Part shown: piece by piece, positions 39,834-49,996 of the stretch
How the letters are laid out: every line of letters begins with the position of its first letter
Numbering within the stretch: the first letter of the stretch is position 1
NCBI GenBank assembly: GCA_016709155.1
Contig: JADJEI010000013.1
Location: 62,001-126,000 of the forward strand
Origin: Ignavibacteriales bacterium
Lineage (GTDB): Bacteria; Bacteroidota; Ignavibacteria; Ignavibacteriales; Ignavibacteriaceae
Reading direction: 5' to 3'
DNA length: 64,000 nt
Made by a program: the position numbers and the translations under genes
Notes under the pieces: generated by a model
What the model was told of the DNA's origin: nothing
Databases searched by the model: none
What the model saw: the letters and a program-made list of their open reading frames with translations, nothing else

Positions 39834-39866
39834 AAGATGACATCCTTCTTATCGGGATGTCATCTT
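39834..39866 (-). terminator. 12-bp perfect-stem terminator after the M1 peptidase gene
   Basis: Same AAGATGACATCC/GGATGTCATCTT hairpin as at 36676-36708, 12 bases beyond the peptidase stop at 39878. Confidence 0.8.
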
Positions 39867-39877
39867 TATGTATCAAA

Positions 39878-42206
39878 TCAGCGGAGTAAAATCATCTTCT
39901 TCGTTTCTACAAAACTGCCTGACCGTAGTTGATAGTAGTACATCCGCTGGACAGGCTGATAGCCTGTCCTACGTTAAACTCAACTTCGTAAGTGCCGGGC
40001 TGCTGTGGTTCGTTTACAAGTGTTGAGACTTCGTTGCCAGTATGTCATACACAATAAGCCTCACCCCAACCCTCTCCAAAGGAGGGGAGTTGAAGGAATT
40101 GTATATTTTATTTTTGTTGTTGGGTTAAATGGATTTGGGTAATTCTGCTCAAGTGAAAATTCTGTTGGTGAAGTTATTTCAACTTCAACTGTGTTTGAGT
40201 ATTCAAATGTTCCATCAAAGTCATTTTGCTTTAATCTGTATTGATATTTACCAGAAAAAAGATTTTCATCAGTGAAAGAATAACTCTTAGGTTCAGTAGT
40301 AGTACCAAATCCGGGAATGAAAGCAATTTGATTCCATTCCAGATTGCTGACTGAAGACTGAGAACTGCCAACTTGTTTTCTCTCTACCTCAAACCCACTG
40401 TTATTTGTCTCCGTAGCAGTCTGCCAGTTTAGCGAAACAGAGTTTCGCGTTACAGTTGCGGTGAAGGATGTTAATTCGACGGGGATAGGTGGAATAACAC
40501 TAAGCGTGGCTTGTTTTAAAACTATTTCACGATCAGGATCGAATGTAACTGTTAGCGGCAGGCGATTGAAATTAAAAATATAAACCTGTTCATTCACATC
40601 ATTCATTACTCTTATAAGTGTGTCAATTCCAGTGGAAAAATGAATTTTAATTTCAATGGGCATTTTGTGAAATACAGTATTTGATTGGGTTTGCTTCGCT
40701 TGAAATCCCACCTCCCATGCATTTGCACCGGTTGATTGTATCCAATATCCATTTGCGTAGATAGGATGATTCGGTTCAAAAATCCACTCATCAAAAAACC
40801 AGCTTAAGTCTTCACCATAAGCAGCGCTCATATTTTCCCGAAGATCAGAAGTGACGGCACTGTGATATTTTAAATTTGGGTCAGTTGCATAATTCATAAT
40901 TCCTTCGAAGAATTTGTCATCACCCATAACGTATCTTAACTGATGAAGAACGCAAGCACCTTTAACATAAGTTATGGCATAATTAAAAAGTATATCATTG
41001 GATGGGGTATTTATTGCCCAATCAGGTTCCGAGATTGCCCATCCGGGATTAGCAGATAAGTAGTAGTCAGCATCGCCGTTTATAGTATTTTTATGAAGAG
41101 TAACCGGAAGTATGTTCTATCCAAAGTGCTTCAGAATAAGTGGCAAAGCCTTCGTTCAACCAGATATCTGCCCAAGTTGCACAGGTGATCATATCGCCAA
41201 ACCACTGATGCGCATACTCGTGAGAGATCAATCCTTCACTCCAGCAGCCCGGGCAAAGACTCGTTAGAGTTTGGTTTTCCATCCCTCCCCATGGGAATGA
41301 ACTGTTCAGAGTTGCGAAGCCGTTTTTTTCAAAAGGATGTTCGCCAAATAATGTTGAGTAATGATCAGTCATTTCAAGTGTGACTTGCTCCATCTGTAGT
41401 ACAGAGCTATGGTTTTCGCCCTGGTTCCAGTAAAACCTTAGTGGAATGCTGTCGTTCGGGTTAGATAATTTATGCCAGTAAACTATATCTAAATTATAAT
41501 TTACTTTTCCACTAATGACAAATAAATAAGTTGCGATGTTATCTCTGCTTACCCAGTTGTAATAAATTGTATCGGCAGTTTTGATTGAATCTTCAAGCCT
41601 GCCATTTGAACCAAGTTTTACAGTTGCAGGAACTCTAACAGTTAAATCAAGCGTAGCTTTGTCGGAAGGTTTATCCCAGCATGGAAACCACTTGCGCGCG
41701 CCTTCGGGTTCGCAGTCGGTGAAGAAAAATCCACTGCTGACATAGACCACGTTATCGGCTACATTCTTGTGCTGATAATAAATTTTCACATCTGCTGTTT
41801 CGCTAACATTGTAAGTCCGGTCAAGCGTGATTGTTAAAATGTTATTTACGTGAGTGAAAGAAACCCCTGCCATGTCAACTGAATCAATTTGCAATGAAGT
41901 ATTAACCGCATTCAATTTGATTGAGTTGAGTGTTGAGTCAACTTCAAAAGTTAAGATTTCGTACCCTTTAAAAGATTTAGGATAAGGGCTTAAAAAATTA
42001 TTATAGATATCAAGGTTTAACTCGTAATTAATTGCATTGTACGAATGAATAATATTTGCTTCAATATTTCCCGGCTGCGCTCCATTTTGTGAATGAATTT
42101 TATTTTGATAGCAATATTGAGAGCCGCTGTTTGTTTGTATTTGAGATAAAATATTTGTTTGGACAGCAACTGAAATGAGAAGAAACAAAAGTAAGAATTT
42201 TTTCAT
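39878..42206 (-). CDS. secreted M1-family metallopeptidase with T9SS domain (frameshifted)
   Basis: Signal peptide MKKFLLLFLLISVAVQTNIL, then an M1 aminopeptidase-type N-terminal domain, the GGMENQ substrate motif and the zinc site HEYAHQWFGD with the downstream NEGFATY Glu. The C-terminal catalytic half (FDEWIFEPNHPIY) resumes in another frame after an indel near 41097. FN3-like and T9SS segments follow. The sorting domain is broken by small deletions in the CCCCTCTCC repeat at 40059-40096, but the frame used by the paralogues can be followed to the stop at 39878. It probably degrades peptides outside the outer membrane. Confidence 0.87.
40059..40096. repeat. degenerate palindromic repeat in a T9SS domain
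   Basis: Like 33749-33790 but with three short deletions (C and GA losses) that break the reading frame. Confidence 0.75.
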
Positions 42207-42449
42207 ATTATTCTCCCGAAATTTAATTAGTCATCCTGCGCAAAATAGAAAGAGGACATCTTTTAAATGAATTCAGAGATTGAATATCAAAAAGAAAAAA
42301 TAATTTTTTACGGAATTCATTTTGAAAATGAAGATGTCAGATATTCACATTTTCTCGTTTGCGTATCATTATTTAATTATTAAAAATGTTAACCAAACTT
42401 AGAACTGTTTTCCGTCATTATAAAATGGAAAGTAAAAAGACAGCAATTC
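42207..42449. other. intergenic region with long imperfect inverted repeat
   Basis: GACATCTTTTAAATGAATTC near 42247 and its imperfect complement near 42312-42337 (GAATTCATTTTG, AAATGAAGATGTC) could form a large hairpin between the DUF2721 stop and the peptidase start. No gene is seen. Confidence 0.4.
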
Positions 42450-42930
42450 TTATTCGTCAATAGAGACTTCAAAGTTTACGATTTCATATCCTTTAATTGT
42501 CTCATAAGCGGCAAATATAATCCCGACCAATACTGATAACATACCAATCAGGAAAAAAATTGTAACAAAGTAATTTAGCCCCGGAGAGTTGAACAAAAAT
42601 GCAAGCCCGATGAAAAGCGATGTAAGTACAAAAAGAGCAACAGCAATTGTATAGCTTAATACTGCATTGCGAACAAGTTTAACTCTGTAAACCAAACTTG
42701 TGATTTGTTTAGAAATACTTTCGAGTCTAATGTTTTTCCAGGTAAGCAAGAGTTTCGTCACTATATTTATGGATGGTGCGCCTGCGTTCTTCGTTAAGCA
42801 GGCGAATTCTGTTTACAACGAGTGAGTATTTATTATTCATGCCAAGCAAAAGCAAGCCGCAAGCAGATATCATTATTCCTGGGGCAAGCATTGATTGAAT
42901 AACTTCCACTACCGAAATTGAAATGTTCAT
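42450..42930 (-). CDS. DUF2721 family membrane protein (frameshift near 42735)
   Basis: About 160 residues. The N-terminal helix with VIQSMLAPGIMISACGLLLLGMNNKYSLVVNRIR and the arginine-rich loop RLLNEERRR match the DUF2721 family. After a missing base in the A-run near 42735 the second frame supplies two further membrane segments (TIAVALFVLTSLFIGLAFLF and TIFFLIGMLSVLVGIIF). Function unknown; integral inner-membrane protein. Confidence 0.8.
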
Positions 42931-43028
42931 TTTAATAATTATTTTTTATTTGATTCAAAGATAATGAATGCTTTGATTTTAGATCAATGATTTACGAAAG
43001 TAGATTAAGACAGATGCAAGTGGAAGAA

Positions 43029-43367
43029 TTATTTTGCCGTTTGACGACTGATAAAATTTTCAATTACTACATCAACAATTTGGAAGGGTATTAATTTGAA
43101 AAGAATAGACTTAAATAATGAAAGATAAAATAAATGAACTCTGAAGCGATGATTCGATTCAAAATTATTTAAAATTTCAAGAAGATTTTCATCCGCGATC
43201 CGTTTTACAAAATCAACAAAAACAAAATCAGGATTAGTTTTTTCTATAAAGTCAACAGCGACATTTCCGTTCTGCAAGTAAACACCCTCCAATTCAAAAA
43301 ACTTTCGGGCAAACCTGCAGGTCAAATTATTGTATTCCCTATCGCTTATAATTATTAATTTTTTCAT
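43029..43367 (-). CDS. hypothetical protein, receiver-like fold possible
   Basis: The 112 residues start MKKLIIISDREYNNLTCRFA. The alternation of hydrophobic strands and helices and the central DFVFVDFVKRIAD are compatible with a small alpha/beta (CheY-like) fold, but the acidic pair and Lys of receivers are not clear. It stands alone on the minus strand between DUF2721 and the ABC ATPase. I do not recognise it. Confidence 0.6.
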   Translation of the reverse strand: MKKLIIISDREYNNLTCRFARKFFELEGVYLQNGNVAVDFIEKTNPDFVFVDFVKRIADENLLEILNNFESNHRFRVHLFYLSLFKSILFKLIPFQIVDVVIENFISRQTAK

Positions 43368-43477
43368 TCGCTTAAAAAGTTAGAGCAGAGCCATTAAATA
43401 ATTTTCACACATTAATTAAAAATAACTATTACCAAAAAGTTATGAAATGAAAAGTTAATACAGAAAAATTTCCGGAT

Positions 43478-44209
43478 TTATATTTCACTTCTCTTAATAA
43501 AATCTAATATCACTTGGTCGCTTGATTTTAATAATTCATCAGTTGATCCTGTAAAATAAATTTTACCATCGTGCAGCATTGCAACTTTATCGGCAATATT
43601 TTTTACGCTGTACATATCGTGAGTAACAACTACCGAGGTCACTTTTATTTTCCCGCTTAATTCTTTTATAAGTGCATCAATCGAATCAGACATAATTGGG
43701 TCGAGTCCCGTTGTTGGTTCATCGTAAAGAATGTAATCGGGATTTGTGATAAGTGCGCGTGCAAGCCCCACCCTTTTTTTCATTCCGCCTGAAAGTTCTG
43801 CCGGTTTTAATTTTTCCACATTCGTTAGCCCGACTAACTCAAGTTTTTCTCGGACAGCTTTTAGAATTTCAGATTTAGTAAAACCATTCTTCGACTCGAC
43901 TAACGGCAGCCCGACATTTTCTTCAATAGTCATTGAATCAAAAAGCGCTGCCCCCTGAAAAAGAAAACCAAATTTTTTCCTAATCTCATAAAGCCTTTTC
44001 TGATCGAGGTCATTTATAATTTCCCCTTCAACTTTTACATAACCGTCATCGGGCTGGAGCAAGCCAACAATGTGTTTAATCAAGACACTTTTTCCGCATC
44101 CGCTTTTGCCAATGATTACAATTGTTTCGCCAGGCAAGATATCTAAATCTACTCCGTTTAAAACTTTATTTTGTCCGAACCGTTTGTGAAGGTTTTTTAT
44201 TTCAATCAT
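43478..44209 (-). CDS. mlaF: ABC transporter ATP-binding protein, MlaF-like
   Basis: The 243-residue ATPase has Walker A GKSGCGKSVLIKH, signature LSGGMKKRVGLARAL, Walker B YILYDEPTTGLDP and the H-loop VVVTHD. The RVGLARAL context and GLLQPDDGYV resemble MlaF-type ATPases of phospholipid/MCE transport. No MlaE permease or MCE protein gene is adjacent, so its partners must be encoded elsewhere and the assignment to Mla is tentative. It is the last gene of a minus-strand run with msrB and a MATE-like gene. Confidence 0.85.
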   Translation of the reverse strand: MIEIKNLHKRFGQNKVLNGVDLDILPGETIVIIGKSGCGKSVLIKHIVGLLQPDDGYVKVEGEIINDLDQKRLYEIRKKFGFLFQGAALFDSMTIEENVGLPLVESKNGFTKSEILKAVREKLELVGLTNVEKLKPAELSGGMKKRVGLARALITNPDYILYDEPTTGLDPIMSDSIDALIKELSGKIKVTSVVVTHDMYSVKNIADKVAMLHDGKIYFTGSTDELLKSSDQVILDFIKRSEI

Positions 44210-44320
44210 AAAATGAAAAAATTATTATGGTCAAAATAAATAAAAAACCGATGCCCCATTTGAATTGAATTCATCTTTACACAGCCGGGACTAACCGAAT
44301 ATTTCGGAAGACTCTATTTA

Positions 44321-44893
44321 TCACTTATCTTTTTTCTTAAAATCGAGTGAGATGGAATTTATGCAATATCTTTTTCCCGTTGGATCAGGTCCATCATCAA
44401 AAACATGTCCTAAATGAGAGCCGCATCGTGAGCATTTTACTTCGGTACGAATCATTCCATGACTTTTGTCAGTTTCAATTTCAACATTATCCATTGAAAG
44501 AGGTGCCCAGTAGCTTGGCCAGCCTGAACCGGATTCATATTTTGTCTCAGAAGAAAAAAGTTCATTGCCACATGCAGCGCACAGATAAGTTCCATCTTCA
44601 TGATTTTCATAAAACTCGCCTGTGAATGCACGCTCGGTTCCTTTCTCTCTAAGCACATTGTATTCTTCGGGTGTTAATTCTTTCTTCCATTCTCCATCAC
44701 TTTTAATAATTTTATTTTTCATAGTTGTTCCTTCATTTTTGTTTTGAATTGAACTCACTTTTTTTATTGAATCCTGCTCAGCAGTGATTCGTCTATCCGC
44801 AGTTAATGATTCTTTGCTGTTTGAAATTATAAATCCTCCGACTATCACAGCAGCAGTCGCAAACAATATTATCATCAATTTATTTTTACTCAT
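44321..44893 (-). CDS. msrB: peptide methionine-R-sulfoxide reductase
   Basis: Reduces the R form of methionine sulfoxide in proteins. An N-terminal membrane segment (MIILFATAAVIVGGFII) followed by a Ser/Lys-rich linker makes it a membrane-anchored or exported form. The SelR domain (residues about 67-187) has two zinc CxxC motifs (CAACG and CSRCG), GSGWPSYW, and the catalytic Cys in RYCINSISLDF. AAGGAT precedes the ATG. It lies 13 nt downstream of the MATE-like gene. Confidence 0.95.
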   Translation of the reverse strand: MSKNKLMIILFATAAVIVGGFIISNSKESLTADRRITAEQDSIKKVSSIQNKNEGTTMKNKIIKSDGEWKKELTPEEYNVLREKGTERAFTGEFYENHEDGTYLCAACGNELFSSETKYESGSGWPSYWAPLSMDNVEIETDKSHGMIRTEVKCSRCGSHLGHVFDDGPDPTGKRYCINSISLDFKKKDK

Positions 44894-44905
44894 AATAAAA
44901 TCCTT

Positions 44906-46213
44906 TTATTTAATGTCAGTTGAATTTGGAAAATTATTTTTAATTATTTTCTTAAATGGAATTGTTAAAAACACATCAGCACTTAGACGTCCAAGCACAA
45001 ATGCAGTAGTTGCTGCGACTGCCCCGACAGCGGAAAAATAATTTATCATTAACATTAAAACTGAAATTATAACTACGAATTCAATAGCAGTTCCAATGGT
45101 AATAGAAGAAGTTTGTTTTCCGAATACGATAACTGCGCGCTGAAAACTTATCCAAACTGTGAACGCCGGAAAGATTGCCATTATCATCAAAGGCAGTCGT
45201 GAAAAATCAGCAAGAGATTTTTCTAATCCGGAAATATTTCTCAGCCAAATGTCGGCAAGAGGAGTAAATGCAATAAAGATTAATACCCCTGCAAGCACCG
45301 CTGCTAATTGGAAAGCAAATTTCTTTAGTGAAATATAATTTTCTTTTTGATTATTAATCAATGCAATTACAACTTCTTGATAAGACAGTCCGAGTCCGCG
45401 AAAGATAAACACGAAAGAGGTGACTACAGGCATTACCGCTAAGGACTCAATTGCCATCGGACTGCTTCCAATAAAAAAAGCTACGAACGGTTGGACTCCA
45501 AGAGTTAAAAGAGAAGTTAATGCCAGCGGTAAATAAAACTTTATAATCTCATTGTAGCTTAATTTTTCCGCTATCATTTCTGTTTCAACCTTTTTAAGGA
45601 TGGGTGAAACCATGATCCGGCTTGCAAGCGCTTCACATATCACTGCGACCGAAAGTGAAGAAGCTCCAACTACAACTCCATCAACATTCGTAAAAAAATA
45701 TAAAAGCGCCGCTGTTATCGACATTGTTATTAATCTAACAATCGTTCCAAGTGCAACAAGCTTTGTTTGATTGTTTCTGATTAATATCCCCTGATAAAAT
45801 CTTCTGTATCCTATTGCCCCGGGCCACGGCAGCAAAATTAAAGTAGCTTTGTGTGTTAAGTCCGATACTTCCGGGGGGAGCTTAATTAAGGTTTCAGCAA
45901 TGAAATAAAAAATTTGTGGAATATTGAAAAGCACCATTGCTAAAGTTAAAGTCAGGCTTAGTGCGTAATTAAACTTCTTTAATTTCAAAAAAGAAAAATT
46001 ATCTTTGACCAATGCAGTTGAAGCGCTCATCATCATTATGACCGGCGATTCAATAATCAAAGCAAAAGAAAAAGCAACACCGTAAGCAGCAAGATTGAAT
46101 TTGGGTTCGGGCAAGCGAGCTATTAATGCTGATAAAAACGGTCCTTCGATAGACATCATTAACCACGTCGAAGCAAGTGGAAGCCAGAAAAAAAATATTT
46201 GTTTTGGTTTCAA
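44906..46213 (-). CDS. MATE-like multidrug/lipid exporter family membrane protein
   Basis: The 435 residues contain about twelve hydrophobic segments and start at TTG 46213 (MKPKQIFFFWLPLASTWLMM). The pattern of long helices with short polar loops and the internal LPWPGAIGYRRFYQGILIRN resemble MATE/MOP-superfamily exporters, possibly the ANKH-like branch. The substrate is not predictable. It diverges from the DUF3365 gene and lies upstream of msrB. Confidence 0.65.
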   Translation of the reverse strand: MKPKQIFFFWLPLASTWLMMSIEGPFLSALIARLPEPKFNLAAYGVAFSFALIIESPVIMMMSASTALVKDNFSFLKLKKFNYALSLTLTLAMVLFNIPQIFYFIAETLIKLPPEVSDLTHKATLILLPWPGAIGYRRFYQGILIRNNQTKLVALGTIVRLITMSITAALLYFFTNVDGVVVGASSLSVAVICEALASRIMVSPILKKVETEMIAEKLSYNEIIKFYLPLALTSLLTLGVQPFVAFFIGSSPMAIESLAVMPVVTSFVFIFRGLGLSYQEVVIALINNQKENYISLKKFAFQLAAVLAGVLIFIAFTPLADIWLRNISGLEKSLADFSRLPLMIMAIFPAFTVWISFQRAVIVFGKQTSSITIGTAIEFVVIISVLMLMINYFSAVGAVAATTAFVLGRLSADVFLTIPFKKIIKNNFPNSTDIK

Positions 46214-46376
46214 AAAAAAAACTAATTCCGAAAAATGAAAAATTTGAAATATTGTATTATTTATAGTGCTCGAATTCTTTTGTAACGGTAATACATTCTA
46301 AGAATAAATATTTTAAGTTTGTAAAGCTAAATAAATCGTTTAATAAAAAATCAAATATTTCCGGAGGGAAATTTAG

Positions 46377-46970
46377 ATGAAAGTCAGATCCCTATTGTTG
46401 TTCTTATTTCTTTTCGCACCTGCAATATTTTGGAATTGCAGTCAGAGCAGCGATGGCGAAATTACCGAAGATCAAGTTCAGGAATTAAGAATTATCGCTG
46501 ATGAATTTACTAAGACAATTAAAACTGTTTTAGTAAAACAAATGCAAAGCGGCGGAGTATCTGCGGCGCTGACAGTTTGTTCAGACACTGCGCAAATGCT
46601 AACCGCTGATTTTGCTTCTATAAAAGGAATTAATGTAAAAAGAGTTTCGTTCAAAAACAGAAATGAAAATGATTATCCCGATCCATTCGAATTTCAGGGA
46701 TTGAAATATTTTGAAGAAATGAATGAAAAAGGAATATTGAAAGAAGGCAGCGAGTATGTGAAAATTGTTACTGAAAATAATGGAGAATTTGTCCGTTACC
46801 TTAAACCAATATTTGTAAGTGATGTCTGCTTGAATTGTCACGGAGATTCAAAATTGTTTTCACCGGAAGTTAAAGCATTGCTGCATAAAAATTATCCTAA
46901 TGACAAAGCAATTGATTATAAAATCGGTGAATTAAGAGGTGCTGTATCTATTCAAAAAAAATTAGAATAA
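46377..46970 (+). CDS. DUF3365 (Tll0287-like) haem lipoprotein
   Basis: The signal sequence ends in the lipobox FWNC, so the 197-residue protein is probably a lipoprotein. The domain has a single c-type haem site VCLNCHGD near residue 152, and RYLKPIFVSD before it, typical of DUF3365/Tll0287-like haem sensors. GGAGGG lies upstream of the ATG. A redox or gas-sensing role is inferred. It precedes an acyl-CoA synthetase gene by 28 bases. Confidence 0.85.
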   Translation: MKVRSLLLFLFLFAPAIFWNCSQSSDGEITEDQVQELRIIADEFTKTIKTVLVKQMQSGGVSAALTVCSDTAQMLTADFASIKGINVKRVSFKNRNENDYPDPFEFQGLKYFEEMNEKGILKEGSEYVKIVTENNGEFVRYLKPIFVSDVCLNCHGDSKLFSPEVKALLHKNYPNDKAIDYKIGELRGAVSIQKKLE

Positions 46971-46998
46971 TTTATTAAAATAATTAGCCGAGGGGAAA

Positions 46999-48714
46999 AT
47001 GGCTTACTCAAAAAATTATCCCGTACCGCAAATCTCATCGGTGCAGGACATGATTATCAAATCAGCTTCAAAGTATGGAGATAAAATTGCTCTCGAAGAT
47101 CTTAGCCCCACCTTAATTCCGAAATTAACCTATGCTCAACTTTTGACCAATGTATTAAAATTTGGCAGAAGCTTGAATTCGCTGGGAATAAACGAGAGAT
47201 CCCATATTGCTGTAATATCTGAAAACAGAATCCAATGGGCGCTGACTTATCTGACAGCAATGGCTTTTAATATGGTTATCGTTCCGATTGATAAAAATCT
47301 TCCTTCAAATGAAATTTTAAATATTATTTATGAGTCTGAATCAGAAGCGATAATTTTCTCTAACACGTTTGAAAATTTTTTCCGTGAAAAGAAAGATACT
47401 CTGCTAAAGTTGAAACATTTTATCAGCATGGATTTGTTAAGTGCAAAAAATGATTTCTATTCAATGACAGAATTAATTAATAACACTCCATTAATCTCTA
47501 TAAGTGAACTTCCGAAAATAAATCCTTCAGAACTTGCTCAAATTATTTTTACTTCCGGATCTTTGGGCAGAGCGAAAGGAGTGATGCTTACTCAGAAAAA
47601 TCTCTCATCTAATTTAATGGCGATGTGCAGTTTAGTTGAAATGAAACCGGAGGATAAGTTTCTTTCAGTGCTTCCGATTCACCACACTTACGAATGTACA
47701 TGCGGGCTTTTGTGTCCTGTTTACAGTGGTTGTTCGGTGCACTATGCTCGCAGTTTAAAAACAATTGTTGATGATCTTCAAAATGTTAAAGCAACTATTC
47801 TTCTCGGAGTACCTTTGTTGTACGACAAAATGTTTAAAAAGATTTATAAATCAATTCAAGAAGATAAAATAAAATCGAAGATTGTTCCTCCGCTGATAAA
47901 GATTTCGGATTTTGCTGCAAAAGTTGGCTGGAAAGATTTTAAGAAAATTGTTTTTAAAGAACTGCACCAAAAATTTGGCGGAGCTGTTCGATTATTTATT
48001 GCAGGGGGGGCGGCGCCAGATCCCAAAGTTGCAAAAGGACTGCAGGAATTTGGATTCAATTTTATACAGGGTTATGGATTAACTGAAACTTCCCCGATAC
48101 TTGCTTTAAACCAGATAAATAATTTTAAAAATGATGCCGCAGGAATTCCTCTTCCGGGAGTTGAATTAAAAATCAATCTGCCTGATTCCGACGGCATTGG
48201 TGAGGTATATGCAAAGGGTCCAAACGTTATGCCCGGTTATTTTAAAAATGAAAAACTGACTGCTGAGGCATTCGAGAATGATTGGCTTAAAACAGGTGAC
48301 CTCGGCTACTTTGACAAGGATGGATTTTTACACATCAGCGGAAGAAAGAAAAATGTGATCATTGCAAATAACGGTAAAAATGTTTTCCCGGAAGAAATAG
48401 AAGATATATTGAATAGAAGCACTTTCATTCAAGAGTCATTAATTTTTGGTGAAAAGGACGAAAAGCATGATGAAATTATTGCTGCACAAATTTTTACTGA
48501 TGCTGAAGCATTTATTGAATATGCTGAGAAAAATAATATTCAAATAACCGATGAATTCATCCGCTCAAAAATCTCCGAAGTTATTAAGGAAGCAAACGAA
48601 CAGCTTGCCTCATACAAGCGGATTAGAAAATTTTACATTCGCGAAAGAGAATTTGAAAAAACCACCACACAAAAAATTAAACGCTACCTTGTAACAAAAG
48701 GCGAAACAATTTAA
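46999..48714 (+). CDS. long-chain acyl-CoA synthetase (AMP-forming)
   Basis: Activates fatty acids to acyl-CoA via an acyl-adenylate. The 571 residues have the P-loop-like IIFTSGSLGRAKGVMLT, GYGLTETSPIL, the hinge WLKTGDLGYFDKDGFLHISGRKKN and a C-terminal Lys in TTTQKIKRY. The usual TSGTTGxPKG reads TSGSLGRAKG, an unusual but plausible variant. AGGGGA precedes the ATG. Convergent with pta. Confidence 0.93.
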   Translation: MAYSKNYPVPQISSVQDMIIKSASKYGDKIALEDLSPTLIPKLTYAQLLTNVLKFGRSLNSLGINERSHIAVISENRIQWALTYLTAMAFNMVIVPIDKNLPSNEILNIIYESESEAIIFSNTFENFFREKKDTLLKLKHFISMDLLSAKNDFYSMTELINNTPLISISELPKINPSELAQIIFTSGSLGRAKGVMLTQKNLSSNLMAMCSLVEMKPEDKFLSVLPIHHTYECTCGLLCPVYSGCSVHYARSLKTIVDDLQNVKATILLGVPLLYDKMFKKIYKSIQEDKIKSKIVPPLIKISDFAAKVGWKDFKKIVFKELHQKFGGAVRLFIAGGAAPDPKVAKGLQEFGFNFIQGYGLTETSPILALNQINNFKNDAAGIPLPGVELKINLPDSDGIGEVYAKGPNVMPGYFKNEKLTAEAFENDWLKTGDLGYFDKDGFLHISGRKKNVIIANNGKNVFPEEIEDILNRSTFIQESLIFGEKDEKHDEIIAAQIFTDAEAFIEYAEKNNIQITDEFIRSKISEVIKEANEQLASYKRIRKFYIREREFEKTTTQKIKRYLVTKGETI

Positions 48715-48752
48715 ATATAGGGGAGGGGATTGCCCCTCCCGCCAAAATATTC

Positions 48753-49731
48753 CTATGCCATCAAAATCGAAATAGCCGCTGTATTCACAATATCATCCAC
48801 ACTGCATCCACGGCTTAAATCGAAGAATGGTTTATTCAATCCCTGCACCATTGGACCGACTGCTTCTGCCTTTCCAAGACGCTGTGCAATTTTGTATCCA
48901 ATATTCCCGGCATTCAAATCCGGAAAAACCAAAACATTAGCTTTACCGGCAACATTACTGCCCGGTGCCTTCTTCCTTCCAATGGATTCAATTATCGCCG
49001 CATCAAACTGAAGTTCGCCGTCAACATTTAAGTCAGGTCTTTTCCTGCGGACTGATTCTGTTGCACTGATAACTTTATCTGCAAGTTCATGCTTTGCACT
49101 CCCCTTTGTTGAAAAAGAAAGCATTGCAATAAAAGGTTCTTCGCCAGTAAGTTTTTTATGATTATCGGCAGTGGAAATTGCAATATCAGCAAGCTGCTCG
49201 CTGTCGGGATTTGGCACCACGGCGCAATCAGCAAAGCTGTAAACTTTTTCCGGGAAAATCATTAAAAAGAAACTTGAGACAATTGAAATTCCCTTCGGCA
49301 TTCCAACACATTGAATACCCGCCTTCATAACATCCGCAGTTGACGCCGTCGAACCGCCTACACTTGACGAAACGACGCCGCTGCGAACCATCATTGCAGC
49401 AAAGAACAAATCTCTTTTCATTGCTTCACGTGCTTGATCAATCGTCATGCCTTTGTGTTTTCTAATCTCAACAAATTCCTGAGCATATTTTTCAAAGTCC
49501 GGTGATTTAAGGTGATCAATAATTTTAACACCTTGTAAATTTACCCCGGCTTTTTTTTGCGCTTGATAAAATTGTTTCTTCATTTCCTAAAGTAGTTACG
49601 GAAGCAATTCCATTTCTCTGAAGAATTTCAGCAGCTTTTAACACACGACCGTCGTGGGATTCGGGAAGAACTAACTGTGCTTTTTTTTGTGAGGCTTTTG
49701 ATTTAATATTTTCTAAAAGTAAAATATCCAT
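48753..49731 (-). CDS. pta: phosphate acetyltransferase (frameshift near 49555)
   Basis: Converts acetyl-CoA and phosphate to acetyl phosphate and CoA. The start MDILLLENIKSKASQKKA at 49731 follows AGGAGAG. An A8 run at 49551-49558 (minus strand) is one base too long, so the frame changes from ILSSAKK to AGVNLQGVKIID. Downstream are VRSGVVSSSVGGSTASTADVM, YSFADCAVVPNPDSEQLADI and KANVLVFPDLNAGNIGYK, typical of the PTA_PTB family. About 325 residues. Acetate kinase is not in the window. Confidence 0.93.
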
Positions 49732-49996
49732 TATAACTCTCCTGTTTATTAAAAATTTGATAAGTAAAATTACAAAAATTGTATAGCATTGCCTTCGGGA
49801 TTTAACTTTATTCTCAGATTTCTAATGGCATTGCCATCAGAAGACTCTATTAAATAATTTTATTTGACTGTAAATCATCAAAATCCATTTATTTAGCTTA
49901 ACAAAAAATTAATATTTATTTAGTGATTTAGATTAAAATAATTTTTAATTTATGAATAAGAATTCTATCAATTCATAAATAAACAATGGAGACTTT

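Larger units (their letters stand above)
38622..40405. repeat. direct repeat, right copy (about 1.8 kb)
   Basis: Partner of 35461-37245. The right end lies inside the T9SS/FN3-coding part of the M1 peptidase gene and the matching left-copy end lies inside the same part of the repeat-protein gene. The sorting-domain DNA may therefore have served as the recombination anchor. Confidence 0.85.

Noticed and set aside
43478..44209. A complete Mla lipid-transport operon
   Set aside because: Only the ATPase is present; no MlaE-like permease or MCE-domain gene lies next to it.
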